Positions 34,418 through 43,685 of a DNA stretch of 64,000 nt are shown piece after piece. This stretch comes from Morganella morganii_D (GTDB lineage: Bacteria > Pseudomonadota > Gammaproteobacteria > Enterobacterales > Enterobacteriaceae). A program made the position numbers and the translations under genes. The notes under the pieces were generated by a model, which made no database searches, had not been told where the DNA came from, and worked only from the letters and a program-made list of their open reading frames with translations. Position 1 is the stretch's first letter; each line of letters begins with the position of its first letter. The stretch covers positions 2,790,001 to 2,854,000 of the forward strand of contig CP173058.1 in the NCBI GenBank assembly GCA_044772875.1, written 5' to 3'.

Positions 34418-35595
34418 CCGGTTCCCACCGCCAGCGCCTGAGTGGACTGGTATCCGCCCATGGCCGCAGTGATATTCAGTTTGCCGATACCATACGGCTG
34501 GAATAAACCGTTTAGTGCGGCGCTGGCTGCCAGGCCGTTATCAAGACGCTCATTAGTTTCACGCAGGTCGTTTTCCAGCGAGCGCAAATCCTGACGGTTT
34601 TTCAGGATATCAAGGGCATTTTTATCAATTTTAGTTGCATGTTTATCAATATCTTTTTTGTTGGCATTAGCCACGTTCGTTGTCGTGTTACTTTTTTTAC
34701 GAACATCTTTTAAATCTGTTGTCAGTTTGTCTGAACCTGCTTTCAGTTCAGAGACAACTTTTCCCTGTTGCCGAATTTCATCACTTTGTTCAAAATTTAC
34801 GTTATCTGTTAGTTCGATAGCTGATTCCAGGTTCTTAATTTCCTGCTCACGAATTTTATTATCTTGTTTCAACTGATAAAGTTCACTATCCGTATAAATA
34901 GTTTTGTCAAATAAAAAATCAAGATTATTTTTTATTATTTTATTCTCTGAATTAATTTCTTCGAGTTTATCATCCTGCTCTTCATTCACAATTTGAACTG
35001 ATGAGATATCAGTATTAAGTTCACCTACAGATGAAATGACAGATTCACTCTGAATTTTGATATTTTCAGCGTCCTGTTTTAATTGAGAAAAATCATCGAA
35101 TAGCGGTAATATTTTCTCATCTATCTCATTAATTTTAACTTCTGAAGAGAAGACGGTAGCACCCAGTTGATCCAGCTTAGCATTTTGCTTTTCATTATCA
35201 TCCTGAATTTTTTTGATATCATAATTAAATTCATCAATTGTCTGTGATAATGGCTGATTATAAACAGGAGAATTATTTTGAATATCCGCAAGGTCATTAA
35301 TGGCGAGATTAATCTTTTCATTTAAAAAATTATAGGTCTGGATAACTTCTGAAATACCCGCACTACGGTCATACTCATTTTTTGTTTCAGATGTAATCAG
35401 TGGTTGATATTTATTTCCCACAAAATATAATTTTGTACTATTTTCTTCTGTCAACACCGGAATATCATTTTCCGTTACCTTTTTATATTCAGATAAATCA
35501 ATCGGCGTTCTTGCATAATAAAAATCACCGCTATCATCAGCAAATGAACAGGAGAAAGGCAACATAATAAGCAGAGAAATTAATTTTTTTTTCAT
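34321..35595 (-). CDS. YadA-like trimeric autotransporter (putative adhesin)
   Basis: A 424-aa product of trimeric autotransporter (type Vc) architecture. A signal peptide (MKKKLISLLIMLPFSCSFA) leads into ~55 residues of Tyr/Asp-rich sequence without recognisable head repeats. A long coiled-coil stalk (~80-345) follows, with repeated hydrophobic heptads and Asn/Asp/Glu/Lys-rich segments. The last ~80 residues are a YadA anchor: NDLRETNERLDNGLAASAALNGLFQPY (linker helix) and four beta-strands ending MAVNLEW, with the usual terminal aromatic. Family members mediate adhesion, autoagglutination or serum resistance; the ligand here is unknown. The passenger DNA is strikingly A/T-rich while the anchor-coding part is near the window average. 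The gene has no E. coli counterpart at this place. Confidence 0.85.
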   Translation of the reverse strand: MKKKLISLLIMLPFSCSFADDSGDFYYARTPIDLSEYKKVTENDIPVLTEENSTKLYFVGNKYQPLITSETKNEYDRSAGISEVIQTYNFLNEKINLAINDLADIQNNSPVYNQPLSQTIDEFNYDIKKIQDDNEKQNAKLDQLGATVFSSEVKINEIDEKILPLFDDFSQLKQDAENIKIQSESVISSVGELNTDISSVQIVNEEQDDKLEEINSENKIIKNNLDFLFDKTIYTDSELYQLKQDNKIREQEIKNLESAIELTDNVNFEQSDEIRQQGKVVSELKAGSDKLTTDLKDVRKKSNTTTNVANANKKDIDKHATKIDKNALDILKNRQDLRSLENDLRETNERLDNGLAASAALNGLFQPYGIGKLNITAAMGGYQSTQALAVGTGYRFNENIAVKTGVAYTGSNDVMYNMAVNLEW

Positions 35596-35753
35596 TTATT
35601 AGCTCTCAATGTAGATAAAACAGAATTTAAAAAAATATACCTGTATTTTCACTAAGAAAAAATAAACAGAATATAAACATAAAAAAAAGTAAAAATAATA
35701 ATTAGATAACTAATGAAATGTATACTATTCGGATATATTTAATTCCCCTGAAA

Positions 35754-35785
35754 AATAAAAAATCCGCCGCAGCGGATTTTTTTAA
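35754..35785. terminator. Bidirectional terminator downstream of carB
   Basis: AATCCGC (35761-35767), loop CGCA, GCGGATT (35772-35778), with A-rich sequence on the left (T run for leftward carB) and T7 on the right. It begins ~10 bases past the carB stop. Confidence 0.85.
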
Positions 35786-35794
35786 CGGCAGTGA

Positions 35795-38700
35795 TTATTT
35801 ATCAGTAATCAGACTATGCATTTCCTGTACTGAAATCACCCTTTCTGTCGGATCCATATTCAGGGACAGTGTGGTGGCAAAACCGCCATTCATGGTCGTG
35901 TCATAATGCACCTTATATTGCAGGGCACTGCGGCGGATCACTTTGGAATCCTCAATCGCCTGACGTCCGGCGGTGGTATTCACAATGTAATCATATTCGC
36001 CGTTTTTAATTCTGTCCTGAATATGCGGACGGCCTTCATGCACCTTATTCACCAGACGCGGATTAATACCTGCCTCACCCAGCACAATCGCCGTACCGTG
36101 TGTCGCATCCAGCTCAAAGCCCTGCTTCAGCAGTTTTGCTGCCAGATCCACCACCCGCTCTTTATCACCTTCGCGGACAGAAAGCAGCGCGCGGCCTTTT
36201 TTCTTCAGAGAAGAAGAACTGCCGAGCATCGCTTTGGCAAAGGCTTCCGCAAAAGTACGTCCCACCCCCATCACTTCCCCGGTTGAACGCATTTCCGGCC
36301 CTAAAATCGGATCAACGCCCGGGAATTTGTTAAACGGCAGCACCACTTCTTTCACAGAATAATACGGCGGGATAACTTCTTTTGTCACACCCTGCTGCGC
36401 GAGCGTCTGACCGGCCATCACGCGTGCCGCCACTTTCGCCAGCGGCACACCGGTGGCTTTGGAGACAAACGGGACAGTCCGCGCCGCACGCGGGTTCACT
36501 TCAATCAGATACACTTCGTTGTCTTTGACCGCAAACTGGGTATTCATCAGGCCGCGCACGCGCAGTTCCATCGCCAGTTTTCTGACCTGGTCACGCATCA
36601 CATCCTGAATTTCCTGACTCAGCGTGTAGGCCGGTAAGGAGCAGGCAGAATCCCCGGAGTGAACCCCCGCCTGTTCGATATGCTCCATAATGCCGCCAAT
36701 CAGCACCTGTTCGCCGTCACAGATAGCATCGACATCCACCTCAATCGCATCGTCGAGGAAGCGGTCGAGAAGCACCGGCGCATCATTGGAGACACTGACA
36801 GCATTCTGGAAGTAGCGGCGCAGATCAGTTTCGTCATAAACGATTTCCATCGCCCGCCCGCCCAGAACATAAGAAGGACGTACCACCAGCGGATAACCAA
36901 TCTCTTTTGCCCGTTCAACCGCCTGCTCAATATTAGAGACCGTGGCGTTTGCCGGTTGTTTCAGACCCAGGCGGACGACCGCCTGCTGGAAACGCTCGCG
37001 ATCTTCCGCACGATCAATAGCATCCGGGCTGGTACCGATAACCGGCACACCGGCAGCTTCCAGGCTGCGCGCCAGTTTCAGCGGAGTCTGACCGCCGTAC
37101 TGAACAATCACACCCGCCGGTTTCTCGACACGCACGATTTCCAGCACATCTTCCAGTGTCACCGGCTCGAAATAGAGGCGGTCAGAAGTGTCATAGTCGG
37201 TAGAGACCGTTTCCGGGTTACAGTTGACCATGATGGTTTCGTAACCGTCTTCCCGCAGCGCCATCGCCGCATGCACACAGCAGTAGTCAAATTCGATACC
37301 CTGGCCGATACGGTTCGGCCCGCCGCCAAGCACCATGATTTTCGGTTTGTCCTGATTCGGCTGCGCTTCGCACTCTTCTTCATAGGTGGAGTAGAGATAA
37401 GCAGTATCAGTGGCGAATTCAGCAGCGCAGGTATCCACGCGCTTGTAAACCGGCCACAGCTGATAGCTGTCACGCAGTTTGCGGATTTCAGCTTCCGCCA
37501 CACCGACCAGTTTTGCCAGCCGCGCATCTGCAAAGCCTTTGCGTTTCAGGTGACGCAGGAATTACGGGGTCAGGCCGTTAATCCCGACATCCGCCACCTG
37601 TTCTTCCAGACGCACCAGTTCCTCAATCTGTACCAGAAACCAGCGGTCAACGTTAGTCAGGTTAAATACACCATCAACAGACAATCCGGCGCGGAATGCG
37701 TCCGCGATATACCAGATCCGCTCGCCGCCGGCTTCTTTCAGCTCACGGCGGATGCGGGTCAGTGCATCCGGGTCGTCCAAATTCACTTTCGGGTCAAGGC
37801 CGGTCGCGCCCACTTCCAGGCCGCGCAGGGCTTTTTGCAGTGACTCCTGCTGGGTACGGCCGATAGCCATTACTTCACCGACAGATTTCATCTGTGTGGT
37901 CAGGCGGTCATTGGTACCGGCAAATTTTTCAAAGTTAAAGCGCGGGATTTTTGTCACGACATAGTCGATAGACGGCTCAAAAGAAGCCGGTGTCAGGCCG
38001 CCGGTAATGTCGTTTGACAATTCATCCAGAGTGTAGCCGACCGCCAGTTTGGCCGCGATCTTGGCAATCGGGAAGCCGGTCGCTTTGGAGGCCAGCGCAG
38101 AGGAACGCGACACACGCGGGTTCATCTCGATAACAATCAGGCGGCCGGTTTTCGGGTTCACCGAGAACTGCACGTTGGAGCCGCCGGTTTCCACACCGAT
38201 TTCACGCAGTACCGCCATCGAGGCGTTACGCATGATTTGGTATTCTTTGTCTGTCAGGGTCTGTGCCGGGGCAACGGTGATGGAGTCACCGGTGTGGATC
38301 CCCATGGCGTCGAAGTTTTCGATGGAGCAGACAATGATGCAGTTATCATTTTTGTCACGCACCACTTCCATTTCATACTCTTTCCAGCCAATCAGAGATT
38401 CATCAATCAGCAGTTCGCTGGTCGGGGAGAGATCCAGGCCACGGGTACAGATTTCCTCAAACTCTTCGCGGTTATACGCGATACCGCCGCCGGTACCGCC
38501 CATGGTGAATGACGGGCGGATAATGCACGGAAATCCGACATCATCAGCTACGGCAAAAGCTTCTTCCATGGTGTGTGCAATACCGGAACGCGCCGTATCC
38601 AGGCCGATTTTTTTCATCGCCTGGTCGAAACGGCGGCGATCTTCCGCTTTATCAATCGCATCCGCTGTTGCACCAATCATTTCGACACCGAACTCCGCCA

Positions 38701-39022
38701 GCACGCCGTGGCGTTCCAGATCCAGTGCACAGTTCAGCGCGGTTTGCCCGCCCATGGTCGGCAGAACGGCATCCGGGCGCTCTTTCTCGATGATTTTGCG
38801 CACCACTTCCCAGTGAATCGGCTCGATGTAAGTCGCATCCGCCATTTCCGGGTCGGTCATAATGGTTGCGGGGTTGGAGTTAACGAGGATGACACGGTAA
38901 CCTTCTTCGCGCAGGGCTTTACACGCCTGGGCACCGGAGTAGTCAAACTCACAGGCCTGGCCGATAACAATCGGACCGGCGCCTAAAATCAGGATGCTGC
39001 TGATATCTGTACGTTTTGCCAT
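35795..39022 (-). pseudogene. carB: Carbamoyl-phosphate synthase large subunit, interrupted by an in-frame ochre codon
   Basis: CarB makes carbamoyl phosphate from bicarbonate, ammonia (channelled from CarA) and 2 ATP for arginine and pyrimidines. Start 39022 (MAKRTDISSILILGAGPIVIG) and stop at 35795 (IQEMHSLITDK-like end) define 1,075 codons in one frame (E. coli 1,073 aa), but codon 487 is TAA (37562-37564). The protein before it ends EQVADVGINGLTP; directly after the stop the same frame resumes FLRHLKRKGFADARLAKL, where E. coli has an acidic residue at the stop position. One base change (for example GAA to TAA) would explain it; there is no frameshift. The stop falls in the central oligomerisation domain (~400-550), between the two ATP-grasp halves, which both look intact (GGGPNRIGQGIEFDYC opens the second). 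A GTG at 37501 could restart the second half. This may be a sequencing error, a strain-specific null mutation, or a split gene. Confidence 0.93.
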
Positions 39023-39036
39023 TTTTCTGCTCCTGA

Positions 39037-40176
39037 TCAGTGACGGGCGTTTTTCATCAGTTCAATAAAGTGGTCGAACAGCAGGGCGGCGTCATGCGGG
39101 CCCGGGCTGGCTTCAGGGTGTCCCTGGAAGCTGAATGCCGGTTTATCATTGCGGTGAATACCCTGCAATGTGCCGTCAAACAATGATTTATGCGTGACGC
39201 GCAGTGTGGCGGGCAGCGTCGCTTCATCCACCGCAAAACCGTGGTTCTGCGCGGTGATCATCACCACATTATTTTCAATATCTTTGACCGGATGGTTGCC
39301 GCCGTGATGACCAAATTTCATTTTGATGGTCTTTGCACCGCTGGCAAGTGCCAGTAACTGGTGTCCCAGACAGATGCCGAACAACGGGATATCCGTTTCC
39401 AGGAAGCGGGTGATTGCCTCAATCGCATAATCACACGGAGCCGGGTCACCCGGGCCGTTGGAGAGGAAAATACCGTCCGGTGCCATTTTCAGCACCTCTT
39501 CCGCCGGAGTCTGTGCCGGAACGACGGTCAGGCGGCAGCCGCGATCCGCCAGCATACGCAGAATGTTACGCTTGGCACCGAAGTCATACGCCACCACATG
39601 AAACGGCAGCTCTTCCGCTGTTTTATCCGCCGGTAAACCACCGTCCAGTGTCCGGGAACCCTCCGTCCAGCTGTATGGCTGCGCCGTGGTGACTTCTTTC
39701 GCCAGATCCAGTCCGTTCAGCCCGCCGAAACTCTGTGCATTTTTCAGCGCCAGTGCCGCATCCGGGTTTTCACCGGCAATGATGCAGCCGTTCTGAGCGC
39801 CTTTCTCGCGCAGTAAGCGGGTCAGTTTGCGGGTATCAATATCGGCGATAGCCACGACGTTGCGGCGTTTCAGGTATTCGGAGAGGCTTTCTTCACTGCG
39901 GAAATTACTGGTGGTCAGCGGCAGGTCGCGGATAACGAGGCCTTGTGCATAAACATCCGGGGATTCTTCATCAGCACTGTTAGTGCCGGTATTACCAATA
40001 TGGGGATAAGTGAGAGTGACTATCTGGCGGGAATAAGAGGGGTCGGTGAGAATTTCCTGATACCCCGTCATCGAGGTATTAAAAACAACTTCGCCGGTGA
40101 CGGCACCCTCTGCGCCGATGGCGCGTCCGTGAAATGTGGTTCCGTCTTGCAGAACCAGGATTGCTGACTTAAACAA
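39037..40176 (-). CDS. carA: Carbamoyl-phosphate synthase small (glutaminase) subunit
   Basis: CarA hydrolyses glutamine and passes ammonia to CarB. The product is 379 aa (E. coli 382). The amidotransferase triad is visible: Cys in FGICLGHQLLALASG (~265-280), His and Glu in FQGHPEASPGPHD. The start is TTG at 40176 (FKSAILVLQDG), preceded by GGAGGG; E. coli carA also starts with UUG. carA ends 14 bp before carB. Upstream are an ARG-box pair and a recognisable P1 promoter. Confidence 0.95.
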   Translation of the reverse strand: MFKSAILVLQDGTTFHGRAIGAEGAVTGEVVFNTSMTGYQEILTDPSYSRQIVTLTYPHIGNTGTNSADEESPDVYAQGLVIRDLPLTTSNFRSEESLSEYLKRRNVVAIADIDTRKLTRLLREKGAQNGCIIAGENPDAALALKNAQSFGGLNGLDLAKEVTTAQPYSWTEGSRTLDGGLPADKTAEELPFHVVAYDFGAKRNILRMLADRGCRLTVVPAQTPAEEVLKMAPDGIFLSNGPGDPAPCDYAIEAITRFLETDIPLFGICLGHQLLALASGAKTIKMKFGHHGGNHPVKDIENNVVMITAQNHGFAVDEATLPATLRVTHKSLFDGTLQGIHRNDKPAFSFQGHPEASPGPHDAALLFDHFIELMKNARH

Positions 40177-40187
40177 AACACCCTCCG

Positions 40188-40226
40188 GAGGAATAATAAA
40201 TCACAATTAGTGCATATTAATTCAGA
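40188..40226 (-). promoter_or_regulatory. Tandem ARG boxes (ArgR operator) of carAB, overlapping promoter P2
   Basis: Two 18-bp ARG boxes, 40209-40226 and 40188-40205, are separated by 3 bp, the classic arrangement for an ArgR hexamer. Read leftward the first contains TGAATTAATATGCA (near-perfect) and the second TGATTTATTATTCC (12 of 14 to TGAATWWWWATTCA). TAATAT in the first box would be the -10 of P2, so arginine-bound ArgR would block it, as in E. coli. Confidence 0.85.
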
Positions 40227-40287
40227 TTTGGGGCTATAAAGCAATGCCAAAATAGAAATTTAACCAAATTTTGACAAATTGCGGCGC

Positions 40288-40316
40288 ATTCTAAAGATCG
40301 AACGGGCAGTTGTCCA
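40288..40316 (-). promoter_or_regulatory. carAB promoter P1
   Basis: Read leftward: TGGACA (-35, 40311-40316), 17-bp spacer, TAGAAT (-10, 40288-40293), followed by GCGCCGC. The -10 surroundings match the E. coli carAB P1 promoter, which is pyrimidine- and purine-controlled. Confidence 0.7.
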
Positions 40317-40544
40317 GAAAAAATCGACTTTTTTATATTTTTTTACTCATCATAATCAAAAAAAACTGACTGACAGGGATAAAACATCTTCATTGTCAGA
40401 TTTATGCTGAATTTTTGATAAGATTACTGAAAAAAAGGCTCACAGCCGGAAAAACAGGTAAGAAAGGCAAAAACAGAGATAAAAAAGAGATCAAAATGAA
40501 TGATAATAATAGAAAATATGACTCAGGAATAAAATCATGAAAAA

Positions 40545-40582
40545 AAGAGACTTAAAGCAGTGATAACTTAAAATATCACTGC
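40545..40582 (-). terminator. Probable terminator of dapB
   Basis: Read leftward, GCAGTGATA and TATCACTGC (40557-40582) form a 9-bp stem around 8 bases, followed by TTTAAGTCTCT7. The distance from the dapB stop is ~30 bases. Confidence 0.65.
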
Positions 40583-40612
40583 CTTATCAGCTCATTGTGA
40601 TTTACATTTTTA

Positions 40613-41428
40613 TTATAAATTTTCCAGATCAAGCACATCCTTCATAGTGAATAAACCATTCTTTTTATCACTCAGCCAGACAGCTGCCTTAACCGCACCA
40701 TTTGCGAATGTCATCCGGCTTGAAGCCTTGTGGCTGATTTCAACACGCTCGCCGACATCCGCAAACATCGCTGTGTGTTCGCCCACAATGTCCCCTGCGC
40801 GGACAGTGGCAAACCCGATAGTGTTCCGCTCCCGTTCGCCGGTATAGCCTTCACGGCAGTATACCGCGCAATCCTTCAGGTCACGCCCCAGCGCCCCGGC
40901 AATAGACTCACCCATCGCCAGCGCCGTCCCGGATGGTGCATCCACCTTGTGGCGGTGGTGAGCCTCAATAATTTCAATATCGGTATAGTCGCCCATGACT
41001 TTGGCTGCCTTTTCCAGCAGTTTCAGCACCAGATTGACACCAACACTGAAATTAGCCGCAAAAACCACAGGAATTTGCTGTGCAGTCTGTGCAATGGCTG
41101 CTTTTCCGGCATCATCAAACCCGGTAGTGCCGATAATCATACCTTTGCCGTTGGCGGCGCAGAAAGCCAGATGTATCAGGGTGCCTTCCGGACGGGTGAA
41201 ATCAATCAGAATATCAAAATTGTCTTTCTGACTGTTCAGGTCAGCCGTCAGAATCACACCATTACGGCCGGTGCCTGCCAGTTCACCGGCATCTGTCCCG
41301 GTGAGTGAGGAACCTTCGCGCTCAAATGCCGCCCCAAGGACCACATCATCATTTTGTGCAATTGCCTGAATCAGCTGGCGTCCCATGCGGCCACCGGCAC
41401 CCGCTACCGCGAGCCGTAACTTACCCAT
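40613..41428 (-). CDS. dapB: 4-hydroxy-tetrahydrodipicolinate reductase
   Basis: DapB reduces 4-hydroxy-tetrahydrodipicolinate with NAD(P)H in the diaminopimelate/lysine pathway, supplying peptidoglycan and lysine. The product is 271 aa (E. coli 273). AGAGGRMGRQLIQA is the nucleotide-binding loop (~8-21); IEAHHRHKVDAPSGTALAMGE holds the catalytic His/Lys and substrate-binding residues (~155-175). It lies upstream of carA on the same strand, separated by the 436-bp control region, so it is a separate unit. Confidence 0.96.
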   Translation of the reverse strand: MGKLRLAVAGAGGRMGRQLIQAIAQNDDVVLGAAFEREGSSLTGTDAGELAGTGRNGVILTADLNSQKDNFDILIDFTRPEGTLIHLAFCAANGKGMIIGTTGFDDAGKAAIAQTAQQIPVVFAANFSVGVNLVLKLLEKAAKVMGDYTDIEIIEAHHRHKVDAPSGTALAMGESIAGALGRDLKDCAVYCREGYTGERERNTIGFATVRAGDIVGEHTAMFADVGERVEISHKASSRMTFANGAVKAAVWLSDKKNGLFTMKDVLDLENL

Positions 41429-41570
41429 GTTTGTTATCCTCAGTTTTCTGTCTGTATGTCAGCAGATTAACGGCTGTCCGGCCGGATTACCAGTTACCCG
41501 CCATTATCATCAGAAAATCACAATATAGCCCGCCGATTATCAGTAAAACTGTATTCACCGGGCAGCAGAC

Positions 41571-41598
41571 AAAAAAAAGCAGAACCTGCGTTCTGCTT
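41571..41598 (-). terminator. Intrinsic terminator of the ispH transcript
   Basis: Read leftward, AGCAGAAC, loop GCAG, GTTCTGCT (41578-41597), then T7. It begins ~8 bases past the ispH stop and precedes dapB. Confidence 0.88.
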
Positions 41599-41605
41599 TA
41601 CTGTG

Positions 41606-42556
41606 TCAGACCTCTTTGATATCCACCCGTAACTCTTTCGGGACTTCAAAAATAATATTTTCCTCACGCCCTTCCAACTGACTGATTTCATCCGCCCCCA
41701 GCTCCTGAAGACGGCTGATAACCTGCTGCACCAGCACATCCGGCGCGGATGCGCCGGCTGTCAGGCCGATGGTATCCACATCACACAGCCAGTCCGGGTT
41801 GATGTCATCGGCAGAATCAATCAGATAAGACGGTTTTCCGACCCGCTGCGCCAATTCTGCCAGCCGGTTGGAGTTTGATGAGTTTTTAGAACCGACCACC
41901 AGCACCAGATCTGCCTGACCGGCCAGATCCCGTACTGCTTCCTGGCGGTTGGTGGTGGCATAACAGATATCATCTTTGCGCGGCCCGATAATTTTCGGGA
42001 AACGGGCATTCAGTGCATCAATAACTTCAGAGGTATCATCAACAGACAGTGTAGTTTGCGTCATAAAGCTGAGGTTTTCCTCATCTTTGACATTCAGTTT
42101 CCACACGTCTTCCGGGGATTCCACCAGATACATACCGCCTTCCGGGTTGTTGTACTGCCCCATGGTTCCTTCCACTTCCGGATGCCCGGCGTGGCCGATA
42201 AGAATCGCTTCTTTGCCTTTGCGGCTCGCGCGGGCCACTTCCATATGCACTTTAGTGACCAGCGGACAAGTGGCATCAAACAGCATGGTGAGATTGCGGG
42301 AACGCGCTTCCTGGCGGATTGCCTGAGAGACACCGTGAGCGGAGAAAATCAGAATGGCGTTATCCGGCACTTCGGCGATTTCCTCAATAAAAATCGCACC
42401 GCGCTCACGCAGATCATTGACCACATAACGGTTGTGTACGACTTCATGACGGACGTAAATCGGCGCACCGTATAACTCCAGCGCCCTCTCCACAATACTG
42501 ATTGCCCGGTCAACACCTGCACAGAATCCCCGCGGGTTAGCCAGTAAAATACGCAC
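41606..42556 (-). CDS. ispH: 4-hydroxy-3-methylbut-2-enyl diphosphate reductase
   Basis: IspH performs the last step of the MEP isoprenoid pathway, reductively converting HMBPP to IPP and DMAPP on a [4Fe-4S] cluster. The GTG at 42556 follows GGAGG by six bases and gives 316 aa, exactly the E. coli length; a longer frame to 42577 adds seven unlikely residues. The three cluster cysteines are in NPRGFCAGVDRA, DATCPLVTKVHMEVAR and KDDICYATTNRQEAV. It follows fkpB after 112 bp, on the same strand as the ribF-ileS-lspA-fkpB series of E. coli. Confidence 0.96.
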   Translation of the reverse strand: MRILLANPRGFCAGVDRAISIVERALELYGAPIYVRHEVVHNRYVVNDLRERGAIFIEEIAEVPDNAILIFSAHGVSQAIRQEARSRNLTMLFDATCPLVTKVHMEVARASRKGKEAILIGHAGHPEVEGTMGQYNNPEGGMYLVESPEDVWKLNVKDEENLSFMTQTTLSVDDTSEVIDALNARFPKIIGPRKDDICYATTNRQEAVRDLAGQADLVLVVGSKNSSNSNRLAELAQRVGKPSYLIDSADDINPDWLCDVDTIGLTAGASAPDVLVQQVISRLQELGADEISQLEGREENIIFEVPKELRVDIKEV

Positions 42557-42668
42557 GTTCAGCCTCCAGACCACCACCCGGCCGGGCAGTAAAACAAAAA
42601 TTCAACATTTGCGCGCTACTATACCAGAGCCGTCTCCCGTACCGTAATGCTAATTATTGCTCTGTGTA

Positions 42669-43100
42669 TCATGCAGTGACGTCACAGACACTGATATCAA
42701 ACGTCACATCCTGCCCGCACAGCGGATGGTTAAAATCCACTTCGACGGAGTCGTCGGTGACTGATTTGATAATTCCCGGCATTTCGCTGCCGTTCATAGC
42801 TGTAAACAGCATGATCGTACCTGTTTCCGGCAGACCGGTTTCCAGGAAATCGGCGGCGGAAAAAAACTGAATCAGATCCGGGCTCGGTTTGCCGAATACC
42901 GCCTCTCCGGGCAGTGTGAAGGTTTTTTTATCCCCGGCAGATAAGCCCAGTAATTCCTGCTCCAGCGCCTCCGACAAACTGCCGTCGCCCAGGCGGAATA
43001 GTGCCGGTTTGCCCTGTGCTTCCGTGGAATCAGCCACAGAGCCGTCAGACAGTTTTAAAGTGTAGTCCAGTAATACGCTGTGATGTTCTGCAACCTGCAT
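42669..43100 (-). CDS. fkpB: FKBP-type peptidyl-prolyl isomerase FkpB (SlpA)
   Basis: A small FKBP of the SlyD/SlpA class, thought to aid folding of ribosomal or nascent proteins. The product is 143 aa (E. coli 149). FKBP core motifs are DYTLKLSDGSVADST, FRLGDGSLSEALEQELLGLSAGD and an insert-in-flap region with AVFGKPSPDLIQFF. It has no His-rich tail, unlike SlyD. A strong terminator lies between lspA and this gene, so its transcription may be independent or depend on read-through. Confidence 0.92.
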   Translation of the reverse strand: MQVAEHHSVLLDYTLKLSDGSVADSTEAQGKPALFRLGDGSLSEALEQELLGLSAGDKKTFTLPGEAVFGKPSPDLIQFFSAADFLETGLPETGTIMLFTAMNGSEMPGIIKSVTDDSVEVDFNHPLCGQDVTFDISVCDVTA

Positions 43101-43123
43101 GTGATTATTACTCTCTGTATCGG

Positions 43124-43152
43124 ATAAAAAATATCCGCCTGGCGGCGGATAT
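43124..43152 (-). terminator. Intrinsic terminator between lspA and fkpB
   Basis: Read leftward, ATATCCGCC, loop GCCA, GGCGGATAT (43131-43152), then T6. It lies just past the lspA stop and ~24 bases before the fkpB start, splitting what in E. coli is one operon. Confidence 0.82.
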
Positions 43153-43160
43153 CCGGGTTA

Positions 43161-43682
43161 TCAGTCTGATGATGTTTCGTTCTTCGGTTTGCCGCTTTTC
43201 TTACCGTCAGGGATAAAGCTTTCAATAATGATAAGCCCCGCCCCGATGATGATCCAGCTGTCCGCCAGGTTGAACGTCGGCCAGTGCCAGTCACCGACAT
43301 AAAAGTCGATGTAATCCACCACAAAGCCGTGCATCAGGCGATCGAGCAAGTTGCCGATCGCCCCGCCGATAATCAGTGCATAGGCAATATTGCTGATTTT
43401 ATTGCGTGCACTGGTACGGTACATCATCACTAATAACGTCACGGAAATACCGATAGCCACCGCTGTGAAGAACCAGCGCTGCCAGCCGCCCTGAGACGCG
43501 AGGAAGCTGAATGCGGCACCGTAATTCCGCACATAGGTCAGATTAAAGTACGGTATCAGCGATGTGGATTCATGCAGCCCGTAATTCGCTAAAATCAGCT
43601 GCTTTGAAATCGCATCCAGAACCAGTACCAGGACTGCCAGCCACAGCCAGCGTAATCCGGTCGAACACAGTGGTTTTTTCAT
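43161..43682 (-). CDS. lspA: Lipoprotein signal peptidase (signal peptidase II)
   Basis: LspA cleaves signal peptides from diacylglyceryl-prolipoproteins in the inner membrane and is the globomycin target. The product is 173 aa (E. coli 164). The aspartyl dyad is seen in GGAIGNLLDRLMHGFVVDY and FNLADSWIIIGAG; NYGAAFSF is also conserved. Four membrane helices can be placed. It begins three bases after ileS, suggesting coupled translation. Confidence 0.95.
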   Translation of the reverse strand: MKKPLCSTGLRWLWLAVLVLVLDAISKQLILANYGLHESTSLIPYFNLTYVRNYGAAFSFLASQGGWQRWFFTAVAIGISVTLLVMMYRTSARNKISNIAYALIIGGAIGNLLDRLMHGFVVDYIDFYVGDWHWPTFNLADSWIIIGAGLIIIESFIPDGKKSGKPKNETSSD

Positions 43683-43685
43683 TTA

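Larger units (their letters stand above)
40177..40612. other. Intergenic control region carA-dapB
   Basis: 436 bp. The left half carries two ARG boxes and the P1 promoter of carAB. The right half (about 40320-40550) is very A/T-rich, with no ORF of note, and ends in the probable dapB terminator hairpin at 40554-40582. Confidence 0.7.

Noticed and set aside
37499..37564. Frameshift in carB instead of a stop
   Set aside because: The coordinates of both halves are in the same frame and codon-by-codon reading across 37562 shows only a TAA with no base gained or lost.
36659..37843. 394-codon open frame on the + strand, antisense to carB
   Set aside because: It is a reverse-frame shadow of carB codon bias; it has no ribosome-binding site and gives no family resemblance, and carB covers it in full.
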